Source: Lamellibrachia satsuma
Lineage: Eukaryota; Annelida; Polychaeta; Sabellida; Siboglinidae
Reading direction: 5' to 3'
DNA: 64,000 nt
Assembly (NCBI GenBank): GCA_033239005.1
Contig: BSQZ01000014.1
Location: 2,533,501 to 2,597,500 of the forward strand
In this document: piece after piece, positions 46,575 through 59,727 of the stretch
Layout of the letters: every line of letters begins with the position of its first letter
Position numbering within the stretch: the stretch's first letter is position 1
Program-made: the position numbers and the translations under genes
The notes under the pieces: model-generated
Told to the model about the DNA's origin: nothing
Database searches by the model: none
Seen by the model: only the letters and a program-made list of their open reading frames with translations

Positions 46575-49500
46575 AGCCAACTATAGCGGTATACTTCATC
46601 TTGAAGCCGTCGCTTGTCTCCAAGGAGTCAGAATGGAAAGACACAAACATGGAATTTGTGCTGGAATATTTGTATTGCCTCAAAAAAATTCCACAGAATA
46701 CACCCAGCAGTGGCGCCGAGTCATCCTCCCCATCATACAGTCTGACCGAGTCGTTGCTACAGTTTATGCTGAGTTGAATGTCGAACTTGATGAACTCCAA
46801 TTTAATTTTCTGCAAAGTAACATGTATGTTAAACAAAATAACATAATCAGTGTCACCACCTGGTTTACTCATTGAAATAACATGATCTGTGTCACCACCT
46901 GGTTCACTCATTGAAATAACATAATCTGTGTCACCACCTGGTTCACTCATTGAAATAACATATTCAGTGTCACCATCTGCTTCACTCATTGAAGTAACAT
47001 AATCAGTGTCACCATCTGCTTCACTCATTGAAGTAACACAATCATTGTCACCACCTGCTTCACTCATTGAAGTAACACAATCATTGTCACCATCTGCTTC
47101 ACTCATTGAAGTAACACAATCAGTGTCACCATCTGCTTCACTCATTGAAGTAACACAATCAGTGTCACCATCTGCTTCACTCATTGAAGTAACACAATCA
47201 GTGTCACCACCTGCTTCACTCATTGAAGTAACACAATCATTGTCACCATCTGCTTCACTCATTGAAGTAACACAATCAGTGTCACCATCTGCTTCACTCA
47301 TTGAAGTAACACAATCAGTGTCACCATCTGCTTCACTCATTGAAGTAACACAATCAGTGTCACCATCTGCTTCACTCATTGAAGTAACACAATCAGTGTC
47401 ACCAACTGCTTCACTCATTGAAGTAACACAATCAGTGTCACCATCTGCTTCACTCATTGAAGTAACATAATCAGTGTCACCATCTGCTTCACTCATTGAA
47501 GTAACACAATCAGTGTCACCATCTGCTTCACTCATTGAAGTAACACAATCTGTGTCACCATCTGCTTCACTCATTGAAGTAACATAATCAGTGTCACCAT
47601 CTGCTTCACTCATTGAAGTAACACAATCTGTGTCACCATCTGCTTCACTCATTGAAGTAACATAATCAGTGTCACCATCTGCTTCACTCATTGAAGTAAC
47701 ACAATCTGTGTCACCATCTGCTTCACTCATTGAAGTAACATAATCAGTGTCGCCATCTGCTTCACTCATTGAAGTAACACAATCTGTGTCACCATCTGCT
47801 TCACTCATTGAAGTAACATAATCAGTGTCACCATCTGCTTCACTCATTGAAGTAACACAATCTGTGTCACCATCTGCTTCACTCATTGAAGTAACATAAT
47901 CAGTGTCACCATCTGCTTCACTCATTGAAGTAACATATTCAGTGCACCATCTGCTTCACTCATTGAAGTAATATGAGCAATAAATATTCTTTGGTAAGAA
48001 AAATGAAGAGAATCAGTATAAAAGAAAAACACGACATACGACAAGGGAGGAAAGAATACAGCATGACTAGAAGAACACTAATCCAGTGAACAGACATTGT
48101 TTATTAATGCAAAACTCAGCACGTTTGAACGCAGATAAGGACACGTACGTGCCTACATGCTGTATGTTCGTCTGTTTATGTTTACGGCGCGACAGACAAA
48201 AAGGCTCTGGGTCAGAGTTAATGTCAAGGTCTGAGGAGGTAATGAACTATCACTTCCCATTGAAAGATGTAAAGTTTAATAAATACAAACACAAGAAGTC
48301 GAAATGGATGACTTATGAACTCCTAGCTAAAATAAAAAAATTAGACAAAGTATACTTAGAAGTACACATGACAAGTTCTAACTCAAATGTAAACAAACTA
48401 AAATTAACTGAGTTGGAAAATAAAGCAAAAGAAGTAAGGAAATTAAAACGAGAAGCAAAGGCTACTTATTACAACCTGCAATTTAGTAAATACAGGAATG
48501 ACATCAGGAAAACATGGGAAAACATAGCTGATGTTATCAACAAATCCAAAATACAAAAACAATTTCCGACATATTTCAATGTAAATGAAAGCAAGATAAC
48601 AGATAAAAAAGAAATAGCAAAACAATTCAATAACTTCTTCATTAATATTGGACCACACCATGCAAACAAGTTAAACACTAATGGGAAACCAAGCTTCAAA
48701 TCATATCTAAAAAAAAGAACAAATGATACTAACTTTCAATTTACACCTGTCAGTGAAAATGACACAAAAAATCTAATAAATAACTTAAAGTAAAAAAGAA
48801 GTATGGGAATTGACAACATTTCTTCAATATTGCTGATAGCTTCTGTTAATGTCATTGCCAAAACCCTTACCAGTATAATTAATCAATCTCTAGTTAGTGG
48901 AAAATTCCCTCAAAAATAAAAAATTGCTAAAGTTATTCCCATCCACAAAAAAGATGATAATCATAATTTCAACAACTACAGACCAATATCTCTTCTGCCG
49001 TGCATATCTAATCTTTGAAAAAATAGTTTATACTCAACTATTCCACTATCTCACTCTTAATAATCTCCTCCACCCAAATCAGTATGGTTTCAGAGCTGAG
49101 TACTCTACTGAATTAATAATATCTGAATTAGATGACAGAATATACTTAAATCTTGACAAAAAAGGTTTACGATGGCAATATTTCTAGATCTGTCAAAGGC
49201 TTTTGACACAATCGATCATAAAATCCTTATCAACAAACTCAAACATTATGGCATACAAAATACTGAACTAGAATGGTTTAAAAGCTATCTACTTCACAGA
49301 CAGCAATACGTGGAATTCAGCAACATAAAATCACATTTGGAAACGATTCCTACTGGAGTCCCCCAAGGTTCAATTCTAGGGTCATTATTATTCCTAATAT
49401 ACATCAATGATCTAGCAACAGCAAGCACCAATTTCTGTCCAATCATGTATGCAGATGATACCACCCTGATGAGCACACTAAATACATTTACAAATGATCA

Positions 49501-51407
49501 AACGAATGAATTGGCTACATCCAACAACATCAATTCAGAATTGATTAAAATAACAGACTGGTTAGCGGTAAATAAACTGTCCCTGAATGCTGCAAAAACT
49601 AACATGATGATTTTTCACTATAAACAGAGAAAATTAAAGAACCACGAAGTACGTAACATTAAAATCAATAATATACCGGTTGAACGGGTGACACAATTTA
49701 AATTTCTTGGAGTTAAAATAGACTCCAACTTAACATGGTCTCCTCATCAAAACTTCATTGCCAACAAACTATCAAGGATATGTGGAATTCTCTCTAGATT
49801 AAAACACTACATACCAATACACATCCTAAAGATAATATATTCTTCGCTATTTATGTCACACCTACGCTATGGTATATTAGCATGGGGCGGACAAATAAAC
49901 AAACGAATAAACAAACAACAAAAGCAAGCAATTAGATCTATATCAAACAGTAAATATAATTCACACAGTACACCTTTATTCAAAGACCTATAACTGTTAA
50001 AAGCAGACGACCTCTTTAAGCTGTCATGCATGACATTTTTCTACAGATACAAAAATGGAACCATTCCAGAATATTTTAAAGACATGTTCACTGGTAATGA
50101 AAATGTATCATCTAGACCAAAAAGACAAAGAAAGAAAGAAAGACACCACAACGCTTTACTGACATAATAAATAATTTTCCCCAAAACTATGATTTTAACA
50201 TCCAGATTAAACAAACTAATACAATATCAGACATACAATACCAAAATTACTCCAAGAAAACTTTCTTCCACAAATTGCCATGGAGAAAATTAACACTCAT
50301 TCATATCAAGGCTTTGTGAATTACTCCAAAAAATATATCATAAGTAAATATGACTTGGAATGTAATATTAATAACTGCTACATTTGCAAAAAGAATATGC
50401 CAGCTGAAGCCTAGAAATGTATGGTATGCCTTCGTCATCATTATCACGATAAACTGAACTAATTAATAATTCATAGCTCTGTAATATAATATCATACTAT
50501 CATTCAGTAATAATATCATTCAGTAATATTATCACTATATATTTTTTTATTATCAAAACAGCTGGTTTTTGAGTTCCTCACAATATCATTTGTAACTAAT
50601 AAATTTGGAACTAATGTATTATTTTTTACTGTCAAGATTTTAATTGTATTTTTACAAGAATAATGTATTTATCCTTTTTCTGTATTACTTAACTTCTGTG
50701 TAATTATTACATGATAATATTGATAATTATATTCGATTCACATTTTATTCACATTTATACCAAAAAAAAATAGTATTCACATTATTTGCACTATATGTAT
50801 TTTTGCTAGTATTATTTGCTAGTATTATTAGCATTGTTATATTTGTAGGAAAAGTTAGCAACTCCACATCTATTTATATATACACTCGATCTAGTCAAAT
50901 AGCACTAATAATGATTACTGTATCATACGTAGTCATAGGGAGGCTTGTACGATAGCGATCTCTCAGGTCTTAGTGCAGGCCTCCCTGGATCATCAAAACT
51001 ATGTAAAATATGTACAAACTGTTATTTAATTCTGTATGTATGATCTAAAAAAAATAAACTTCACGTCATTTCTGATGTCATAATTTCCCACATCAATGCC
51101 CTACAATTTTCTTCAAAATGTTTGTTTCCTCGAAGCCAATTACTTACTAGGTATGTGGTACAATATTACGGTCAAGAAAAGCATGACTGTCATTCACAAA
51201 CATTTTCTAATTTTAGTGTTTCTGGAGGAATGAATCATGTGGAGGATCGTCTGATTTATATAAACTTTGTAGATGTAAAATCATTTACCTTGGATGGATC
51301 GACCTGAATCTTCCAACCACATCTCATGTTGTTTTCATACTGGGTCTTACTGATGCCAAACATTCCTACTTCTCCAGTCAGTACCGCAGGACTGTCATGA
51401 CAGGCTG
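46575..51407 (-). CDS. CUB unit C (exons 51289-51407 and 46575-46809), intact
   Basis: It reads ACHDSPAVLTGEVGMFG to RCGWKIQVDPSK, then KIKLEFIKFDIQLSINC, VRLYDGEDDSAPLLGVFCG and GFKMKYTAIVG. No stops are seen. The intron holds a complete-looking LINE (48.2-51.06 kb) and the 39-bp minisatellite, whose open frame runs in frame through the acceptor at 46809/46810 into this exon. Confidence 0.86.
46860..47985. repeat. 39-bp minisatellite next to CUB exon 46575-46809
   Basis: About 28 copies of a 39-bp unit (cacaatcagtgtcaccatct then gcttcactcattgaagtaa). On the minus strand it reads MSEADGDTDYVTS, a 13-residue acidic unit; the plus strand also stays open. The minus frame continues in register through the last 50 bp of the intron into the CUB-C exon. 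Confidence 0.95.
48215..51060 (+). mobile_element. Jockey/CR1-like LINE ORF2 region plus 3' UTR, mutated
   Basis: The linker (YKHKKSKWMTYELLAKIKKL, TWENIADVINKSK) is followed by NYRPISLLPC, GFRAEYSTELIISELDD, IFLDLSKAFDTIDHKILINK, GVPQGSILGSLLFLIYINDL, catalytic YADD (IMYADDTTLM), LGVKIDSNLTWSPH and LRYGILAWGG. Frames break near 48790, 48915, 49170 and 49990 and after. The endonuclease is not visible. AT-rich sequence to about 51060 with a final catagggaggcttgtacgat block is probably its 3' UTR. It is antisense in a CUB-gene intron. Confidence 0.87.
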
Positions 51408-52193
51408 CTGCAACATCTTAGACCACGGTTCAGTTAGATGGCAGCTGTTGTCATATGTAAACAACTGCATCTATGTTGTTTGTACTAAAAAAAAACAATT
51501 CTACTTGTTACTGTCATGGGGTTACTGTCATGGGGTTACTGTCATGGGGTTACGTTGACAATAGGTGGGTTACTCATAATATCCTCCATCACAGAAAGAA
51601 AATGTTATTGCAAAAAATTAAGTTGTCATTGCCTTGGTCTGAAACTTCTATGTACAATGCTGGTCAGTTAATAGGATATGTTGAGCACTGGAGATTAACT
51701 AGTAACCAATTGCAGACATTATCATTTCATCAGCATTCCCAATTCTCTCTAGGCGGATATTAAATTGATGTCTTATGAATTCCAATTGTTTTGACTTCAT
51801 TGCATATAATTACATAATCCGCCAGATCCTATATCCCTAATATAGGACTGGTCAAATGTTTCTTAAGACAACTGCCAAGACATGAGTTTTGAGGCAGAAC
51901 GTATGCGTTCACTATATGTTGGGAAAGCTAGCTGCAAAACTAAACATTTTAAATAATGTCTTTTTTGAATTGTTGTCAAATATTTTACATACGTCATTAT
52001 TACATATAGAAAGTTATAATTAATCAATGCAAAGAAATTATGACAAACCATATGTCAGCTACGATTATCCCATAATCTGGATCTCTGGGAATCTCTCTAA
52101 TTGTGGTTGGAAATTATTGAGACTGCATTTGAAAATAACTCTTCAAGATGATTCCTGACACCAACAGTACAAGTAAATCTGCATATATATGTA

Positions 52194-52582
52194 GACTTGT
52201 TGGCAAGTCATAAACTTGCAAGTCAAATCTCAAGTCATTGACCACCAAGTTAAGTCAAGTCTCAAGTCAATGATTTCCAAGCCAAATCTCAAGTCACCTC
52301 TGTGAATTCGAGGTCAAGTCGTCAAGTCACCCGGGTTCACCAATCGCCATGATTGTTCTGGTTTGTCTATGGTAATATTGAGCGGAAATGTTAGGCGGAC
52401 GCTGCTCCACCACAACAGTGGCTAATCATAATAGGCAGAACCCCACTTAATAAATATTGTACTCGGTGTGACCTGCCACAATATGGTCTCATTTAGCCTA
52501 CATTTCAAGCAAGTCTTAATTCATGAAAACGTGTGACTCGAGCCCGATTCGAGTCAGCACTTGTGACTCGATTCAACAAGTC
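52194..52582. mobile_element. MITE-like element with AAGTC-rich ends
   Basis: The left end GACTTGTTGGCAAGTC and inverted right end GACTTGTTGAATCGAGTC share a GACTTGTTG terminus. Subterminal CTCAAGTCA and GACTCGAGT units recur on both sides. No coding; target duplication is unclear. Confidence 0.5.
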
Positions 52583-52646
52583 ATATAGTGCATATTTGAA
52601 AATTCATACAATTGCTTAAGTATGGTTTAGAGCATGTGACACTTAC

Positions 52647-53963
52647 AGCTGACTACAGTCGTGTATTTCATCTTGAAGCCATCGTCTGTATACAGAGAGT
52701 CTGACTGGAAAGACACAAACAGCGAATTGTTGCTGGAAATGATGTCTCCCGGCATTGTTTTTTTACTTCCGCAGAATCCAAGCAGCCATGGTGCTGAGTC
52801 ATCCTCCCCGTCGTACACTGTGACTTTGCCACTCCTACAGTTGCTGCTGTACTCAAGGTCGAATGTGAGAAACTCCAATTTGATTATCTGCAAAAGAACA
52901 TGCCAAACAAAATATTTTATGATGGCCGAAAAGGGCCATAAACTGTTGTGTGTTGAATTTGGCAATGCGATGTGCTGGAACAAAGCGCAATGCAATGGAA
53001 CTCCATCGCATCATTCCATTGCATTGCTCCACACATTGCTCCACTGCATCACTCCATCGCATTGTTACACTCCATCGCACCATTCCATTGCAAATCGATC
53101 CATCGCATCGCTTGATCACACTGATCCATTGCATCGCTCCATCGCATCACTCCATCACATTGCTATACAGCTATACTTTTGCAAGATAAATGATAGGTAC
53201 ATTATCGTACATAAATACAAAACATGGTGTGTGATGAGGGATGAAGGAATATGGCACATACACGGAAGAAAACTAGTCAAGTTAACAGACACTGTTTGTT
53301 AACGGGAAATGTCTTACATTTCAATGCAGAGGGAGACTAGCACATGTATTTAACAAGATTTAACAACATGTATGTCTGTTTGCTGTATATGTATTTCTAT
53401 GCGATACAGCTTTACTTTATGTTCGAAGGAAGTGCTAATTGTCACCCAAAAAATAAACAACAGACAATCAGGGTACACTCCAGCACCAACAGGGCAACAG
53501 TTCCTGAAAGTGTTTAAGACCGAGACAGACATGTAGATTGTAACATATCGAAAAACTAATAACTTCCTTGTCCAAATGTCATCGGGTTGTTTCTTCGAAA
53601 ATCTTGACATAATTTCCCGCATCAATGCCAGACAATTACCCCAAAATTTTTATTTCTTTGAAGCAAATTAGATATCTCATTCAACATGTTTAATGCTTGC
53701 TTGACATATGTGGTATAATATTACGAGAAAGAAGCATGTATCATTCACACAAAACAATTTTGTTATTTCAGTGTTCCTGGAGGAACAAATCATGTGGAGG
53801 ATCATCTGATTCATATCAACTTTGTAGATTGTAAAACAGTTTACCTTGGATGGATCGACCTGAATCTTCCAACCACATCTCGTGATGTTTTCATACTCAG
53901 TCTTATTGATGCCAAACATTCCTTCTGTTCCGGTCAATGCCGCTGGACTGCCAAGACATGCCA
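52647..53963 (-). CDS. CUB unit B (exons 53845-53963 and 52647-52887), intact
   Basis: It reads ACLGSPAALTGTEGMFG to RCGWKIQVDPSK, then IIKLEFLTFDLEYSSNC, VYDGEDDSAPWLLGFCG and GFKMKYTTVVS. The four expected CUB cysteines are present. Exon lengths of 119 and 241 nt give phases 2-0 and 0-1. It has the shortest intron of the four units (about 1 kb), which contains a CATCGC-rich simple repeat. Confidence 0.88.
52975..53170. repeat. CATCGC/CCATTGC cryptic simple repeat
   Basis: Irregular units such as atcgcatcactccatcgcat lie in the short intron of CUB unit B or just beyond its second exon. A weaker relative occurs near 55770-55810, in the matching place of unit A. Confidence 0.8.
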
Positions 53964-54529
53964 CTGCAACAGCTTAAGACACAGCTCAGTTAGATGGCAG
54001 CATGGGCGAACGCCATCTACTAGTTTTATTCACTGCATCTGTGCTGTCTGTACTTTAAAAACTTGTTCTACTTGGTACTGCCTTGGGGGTTCACCTTGAG
54101 TACAGACTGGTTGCTAATAATATCCGTAGTGACAGAAGACTATTATTGCATAAATTTAAGCTGTCACTCCTACACATCAGCACAACTACTGGTGGTTTAC
54201 TCTGGCACCAGAGGATGTGTTTTGCAGTGGCAGAGAAAAATGTAGCGACACAAGAAAAAGTCTAATTAGAATCATACTCTCTTAGACAGTGATCAAATAT
54301 AACCATTAGCAGAAACATCCACATGTGATTCTAGTCAATTAATTGAACATGCACAGTGCTGGAGAATAATCAGTAAGTATAACACTAATGTAGCCAATTT
54401 CAGAAACTATTATTATGTCGATGTCTTCTTTATGTATAATGACACCATATGTCAGATCTGATCTTTCTAATATCGGATTATTCACGTTTAGTTTCTTCAG
54501 TAGGATGTAGTGCCACCTACAGGCAGGGA

Positions 54530-54690
54530 GCGAGGAAGTGAGGGAGGGAGCGAGAGAGAGAGAGCGCAAGAGACCGAGGATGAGAGATAGCAAGCGAGAG
54601 CAATAGAGATCAAGAAAGCATGAGAGCGATAGAGAGTGAGAAAGAGCACATGCAGGAGAGCAAGAGAGCATGAAAGCGAGTGAGGATGAG
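54530..54690. repeat. GAGA-rich purine tract
   Basis: Irregular gagagagcgagagcaa-type repeats, directly joined to the 87-bp array. Confidence 0.85.
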
Positions 54691-55025
54691 CGAGGATGAA
54701 GGAGTGTAACCTCCCTCCCTCGACAGCAAAGAGTCAACATGGCCAAGATGTGTTTAAGTCGAGTGAGTGAGGATGAGCGAGGATGAAGGAGTGTAACCTC
54801 CCTCCCTCGACAGCAAAGAGTCAACATGGCCAAGATGTGTTTAAGTCGAGTGAGTGAGGATGAGCGAGGATGAAGGAGTGTAACCTCCCTCCCTCGACAG
54901 CAAAGAGTCAACATGGCCAAGATGTGTTTAAGTCGAGTGAGTGAGGATGAGCGAGGATGAAGGAGTGTAACCTCCCTCCCTCGACAGCAAAGAGTCAACA
55001 TGGCCAAGATGTGTTTAAGTCATAA
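54690..55025. repeat. 87-bp tandem repeat, about four copies
   Basis: Four almost identical units run gagtgagtgaggatgagcga through gaaggagtgtaacctccctc to aacatggccaagatgtgttt. 87 is a multiple of three, so the minus strand shows a repeated ILAMLTLCCRGREVTLLHPR frame. There is no evidence it is expressed. Confidence 0.95.
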
Positions 55026-55639
55026 GACAACTTCAAGGAAATAAACTGTGATGCAAACAGCTTCCATTATATGTCACAGAAGTTACAAGACTAATCAATT
55101 CAATTAATAGTAGTAGTAGATGTGTCATTTACAATGTATGGGGAAACCACATGCGTACTAATTGTAATAGAGCATATTTGTTGATCATTATGTAAAAAGG
55201 TGTAATGATTGATTATGTGATAGATGTATAGTGTATAGGTATGGTCCATTTTGACTGCAGCGCAAAAGTGCTTATACCCTGGCCATTATTAGCTTATAGA
55301 TCAACTTGCACCTGTCCTGATAAGGTCCAAATATGTTGTTAAAGGACCTGAACTTTATTGTATTAGGGATCAATGTTTTCACTGAAGATGATACTTACAA
55401 GGAAATGCAGCTGTATACTTCATCTTGAAGCCATTGCTTGAACAGGAAGAGTCACATTAGAAAGACACAAACAGGTCATTTTTGCTGGAAACGATGTCTC
55501 CCGGCAATGAGGTTCCATACAATGAGCCCAGCAGTGGCGCCGAGTCATCCTCGCCGTCGTACACTTTGATGCTGTCGTCACAGGTGCTGTTCGACTCGAC
55601 GTCGAACGTGAGGAATTCCAAGTTAATTATCTGTAAACG

Positions 55640-56355
55640 GTCAAATCGAACAAAATGATTGAATGTACTCGGTTTCACTTGACATGCGACAAGCGAGGAA
55701 AGTTATGACGGCCGAAATGGGCCATCGCTGTTGTACGCAAATCGTGGGAATCGCTCCAGATCTCTACACATGCATCTCTCCATCACATGGCGCATCACTC
55801 CACTGCATTCCTAAATTCAGCACAAAACAGCGTTGACCATTCTTAATCATTATAGAATATGTAAGTGTACGTATGTCTTGTGCAGTGACGATGACTGAAT
55901 TACTTTACTTTTGTGCTTCAGTAAAAGAAAGAGTAAAAGTATTTCACTTCAAAACTGCTTGAATAAAAATACCTTTCAAAAGTACTTGAGTTAAAAGTAG
56001 ACGTAAATAGAAAGTACAACAGCATCATGACTAATATTATATAAATTACACTGCTTGCATCTGGCGACTGTTTTGCCACCACTCTGCGTTTTAACAGTGT
56101 TCCCACACAGCCTTAGACTTAGTTGGTCAGTTGGCCTGCCACCCTTGAAGATGGTGCTCACTGGGATGCTTGGAAAATTACGTCATCATTGTGCGAGTTC
56201 ACAACATCAAATGATGTCAGTTAAATACAGATGATTGATGAGGCACAAACTGTCTTTTTATTGACCTGTTCCACTGACTGGGCCTGGGTACGTAATTAAG
56301 ATAATTATATATGCAATAACTTAAGATAATTAAGATATTGCAAAGTATTATACAT
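55640..56355. other. Intron of CUB unit A, little recognised
   Basis: The first 170 bp (gacggccgaaatgggccatc and following) are a diverged copy of sequence beside CUB unit B at 52915. The rest is unremarkable AT-rich DNA. Confidence 0.55.
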
Positions 56356-56761
56356 CATTGGAAAGGTATATTATTAAGATACATCATGGTATCAGTTGTA
56401 TGTTAATTCATTTTCATGTTAAAGCACTTTAAAGACATCCCCCGTCAATGTTTTAAAAATAAGTTTTTTTCCACCTGTACCTGGCCTAAAAAATTTACTG
56501 TTATGGAAGTACTAAATGTTTTCAACTTGTTTGGGGGTCATTCATACCAGTGCATCTATTATCTTGGTTGCATGAGAGATGTAAGCAGTGCTATTTTTTT
56601 ACTTATTTTGTACATTTATACAGGGGCGGTTAGTAAAAAAACGCAGTATATACCATACAGACAGGTTTTTATTAACTCAGTGTCTACTTCTAAGCATGTT
56701 TGACATGTATATGTCATTAGCATTATTGTGTATATGGAAAATATATTTTTAACTGCAAACT
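56356..56761 (+). repeat. Direct repeat, left copy (A1)
   Basis: About 400 bp, from cattggaaaggtatattatt to ttttaactgcaaact, recurs at 59197-59633 with roughly 80 percent identity by eye. It ends exactly where the RTE-like LINE begins. Confidence 0.85.
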
Positions 56762-59106
56762 TCCTTGTTGGCTGTTACCTTGTCGTGATATGGAGGCTTG
56801 TGTACCCCTATGATATGCCGGTGGGAGGCAACTCCTGGCAGGGACAACCATACTGGGCAGGTCTGGGGCGAGTGGTCAGACGAAGCACAATCCAGCCACA
56901 TCTCTTGATCATGGAGCCCGGAAGGAAAATGGTCTATGACCACTGCAGAAAACTTGTGGGCACAGCGGCTTGGGCTAATCACCCACTCAGTTGTTATTGA
57001 AATCGATTACAGAAACCGAAACCATGAATACTTAACCACATTTCAATCTGAGCAAAGCAGGCTGTCCTGGAAGGGTGCGTATGAATCCCTTGGGTGAAAG
57101 CCGACAGGAAGCCCAAGGGAGGAAGAGTCTGCTACAGTTCAAGTCAAAGTTAGAATTGGATGCTGGAATGTCAGGACACTGTACCAGGCAGGAAAACTGG
57201 CACAGCTCGCCAAAGAAATGAGAAGATACAAGCTGAGCATCATTGGAGTCTGTGAAAGCAGATGGAACACCTTTGGGAAGGTTACAACTAGCTCTGGAGA
57301 AACTTACTTGTACTCTGGGAATGAGAGAGAAGAGGCACACACACATGGAGTAGGGCTGCTCCTCTCAAAGGATGAAATAAAGTCTCATCAAAATGGAACA
57401 ATTCTCAGAGAGAATCATCACAGCCAGGTTTACATCAAAAGGTCAGAACATCACCATTATACATTGCTATGCACCGACCAACTCTACTGAATTTGAAGAG
57501 AAAGAGACCTTTTACCAACATCTACAAACAGTCATCCAAAAACTACAAAAGAGAGATATCCAAGTTGTTATGGGGGATATGAATGCCAATATTGGAAAGG
57601 ATAATGACAATTGGAAAGGCACAATGGGGGAAGTCTGGGACTGATGAATGAGAACGGTCTCCTGTTTGCAGATTTCTGTACTCTCAATGAACTGATAATC
57701 GGAGGAAACCTCTTTCCACACAAGCCCACACACAAAGGAGTTACAATGCTGAAAAGAACATTTCCAAGAAATCTTGAAAAGGCCTCCACCGAATTCAATC
57801 CCAGACATTGAGGAAACAACTGAAACATTACTTGTGGTAGGATATCCAAAGAGGAGATCAAGAGAGCCATCAAAAAGCTGAAGCTAGGCAAAGCACCTGG
57901 AATTGACAATATACCATCCGATGTCTTCAAAGCTGATATTGATGCCACCATAGACGTTTTATACAGCCTGCTAAATGAGATCTGGGATAAAGAGGAAATA
58001 CCAACTGAGTGGAAGATGGGTATGCTAGTTACGATCCCCAAGAAAGGCAATTTCAGTGAATGCAAGAACTGGAGAGGAATCATGCTTCCATCAGTGCCCA
58101 GTAAAATTCCCTGCCGTATCATCCTTGATAGGATACAAGAAACAGTTGACAAGAAGCTAAGAAAGGAACAAGCTGGCTTTAGAAAGGATAAATCCTGCAC
58201 AGATCATATTGCTACACTCAGGATTATCTTTGAACAATGCATTGAATGGCAGAGCTCCCTCTACATAAACTTTGTGGACTTCGAAAAAGCATTCGATAGT
58301 ATAGATAGGACAGTTCTATGGAAGCTCCTGAGGCATTATGGTTTACCAACAAAATGTGTAACCCTAATAAAGAACATGTACGAATGTTTCACTGGTCATG
58401 TCATCTTTAATGGACAAGTTTCAGAAGGCTTCCAGATTGGAACTGGAGTACGACAGGGCTGCTTGCTATCTACACTGCTCTTTCTGATAGCCATAGACTG
58501 GACAATGAAAAGATCCACAGAACATCATCGTACTGGGATCCAGTGGAACTTGTTCTCACAACTAAGAGACCTGGGTTTTGCAGATGATCCAGCACTACTC
58601 TCAGAAACCCATAAAAACATGCAACAAAAAACAGAAAGGCTTCAAAAAACGCAGCCAACTGGGTCTTAAGATCAATGTGATGAAAAAAATGTGATGAAAA
58701 TCAATACCAGATCCTCCGAAACCATCTCACTAGAAAGCGGTACTGTTGAGGAAGTAGAAGACTTCATCTACCTTGGGAGTAACATCAGTACAAATGGTGG
58801 AGCTGACAAAGATGTGAAACTATGCATCAATAAAGCTTGTCATGCCTTCAGAGCCCTATGCTACAATCAAGAGGTGAAAATGGAGCTGGATTTGCCACAC
58901 ACCCAGAAAAGATCCAACAAATACAAACAAACAAGCACTGGACTATAACCCACAAGGAAAGAGAAGACAAGGAAGGCCAAAAATCAACTGGAGACGTTCC
59001 ACACTACAAGATCTTGATAAAGTGGGGGTCACCTGGCAAGAGGCTATAGCTCTAGCCCAGAAGAGAGTGAGGTGGAGAAACATGGGGCCAAGAGGATTAA
59101 GTAAGT
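56762..59106 (+). mobile_element. RTE-like LINE, near full length, several frameshifts
   Basis: The endonuclease starts IGCWNVRTLYQAGKLAQLAK and continues LSIIGVCESRWNTFGKV and IQVVMGDMNANIGKDN. The reverse transcriptase shows KAPGIDNIPSDVFKA, NWRGIMLPSVPSK, KEQAGFRKDKSCTDHIATLR, NFVDFEKAFDSIDRTVLWKL, GVRQGCLLSTLLFLIAIDW and catalytic FADD (LGFADDPALLS), ending with RRQGRPKINWRRS. Frames break near 57390, 57635, 57810 and 58660 and near 58885, so it is inactive. A non-coding 5' part of about 380 bp begins near ttccttgttggctgttacct. It sits between two copies of a direct repeat. Confidence 0.88.
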
Positions 59107-59727
59107 ATTATGCAGTTTTTACAGAAGACTGTTCACAGCTGAAGACATGCTGATGCAAGATGAATATTTGACATGTGTATCATGTAAGATGAATATCATT
59201 GGAAAGGTATATTATTGTATAGCTGTATATTAATTAGTTTTCATGTTAGAGCACTTTAAAGAAACCCCTGTCAACATTTTCAAAACACTTTTTTCTATTT
59301 TGATTAAAAAGCGTAGCTGGCCTAAAAAATTTACTAATATTAATGTTAATGTAATTTTTTTATATATTGTGGAAGTACTAAATGTTCTCAACCTGTGTGG
59401 GGGTCATTCGTAGCAATACATCCATTATTTTGGTTGCACGAGTGCTGTAAACAGTGCTATTTTTAAATTATTTTGTTTGCACATTTATACAGAGGCGTTT
59501 GGTAAAAAACACAGTATATACACTAGACTTTTTAAAACTCAGTGTCTACTTCTAAGCATGTTTGACATGTATAGGTCATAAACATTATATATATATGGAA
59601 AATATTTTTTACAAAGTTTTTTAACTGCAAACTATTATGCAGATTTACATTTTTACAGTAGCCTGCTCACAACTGAAGACATGCTGATTCAAGATGAATA
59701 TTTAACATGTGTATCACGTAGGATGAA
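59107..59727 (+). repeat. Direct repeat, right copies (B1-A2-B2)
   Basis: B1 (59107-59196) and B2 (59634-59727) are about 90-bp copies of attatgcag...aagacatgctgat...gatgaa. A2 (59197-59633) is the partner of A1 at 56356. The uninterrupted junction actgcaaactattatgcag at A2/B2 shows what the LINE insertion site looked like. Confidence 0.85.

Noticed and set aside
56356..59727. LTR retrotransposon (direct repeats flanking RT)
   Set aside because: The repeats are not at equivalent places, one is itself in tandem, the copies are strongly diverged, and the RT is of LINE type with an APE endonuclease.
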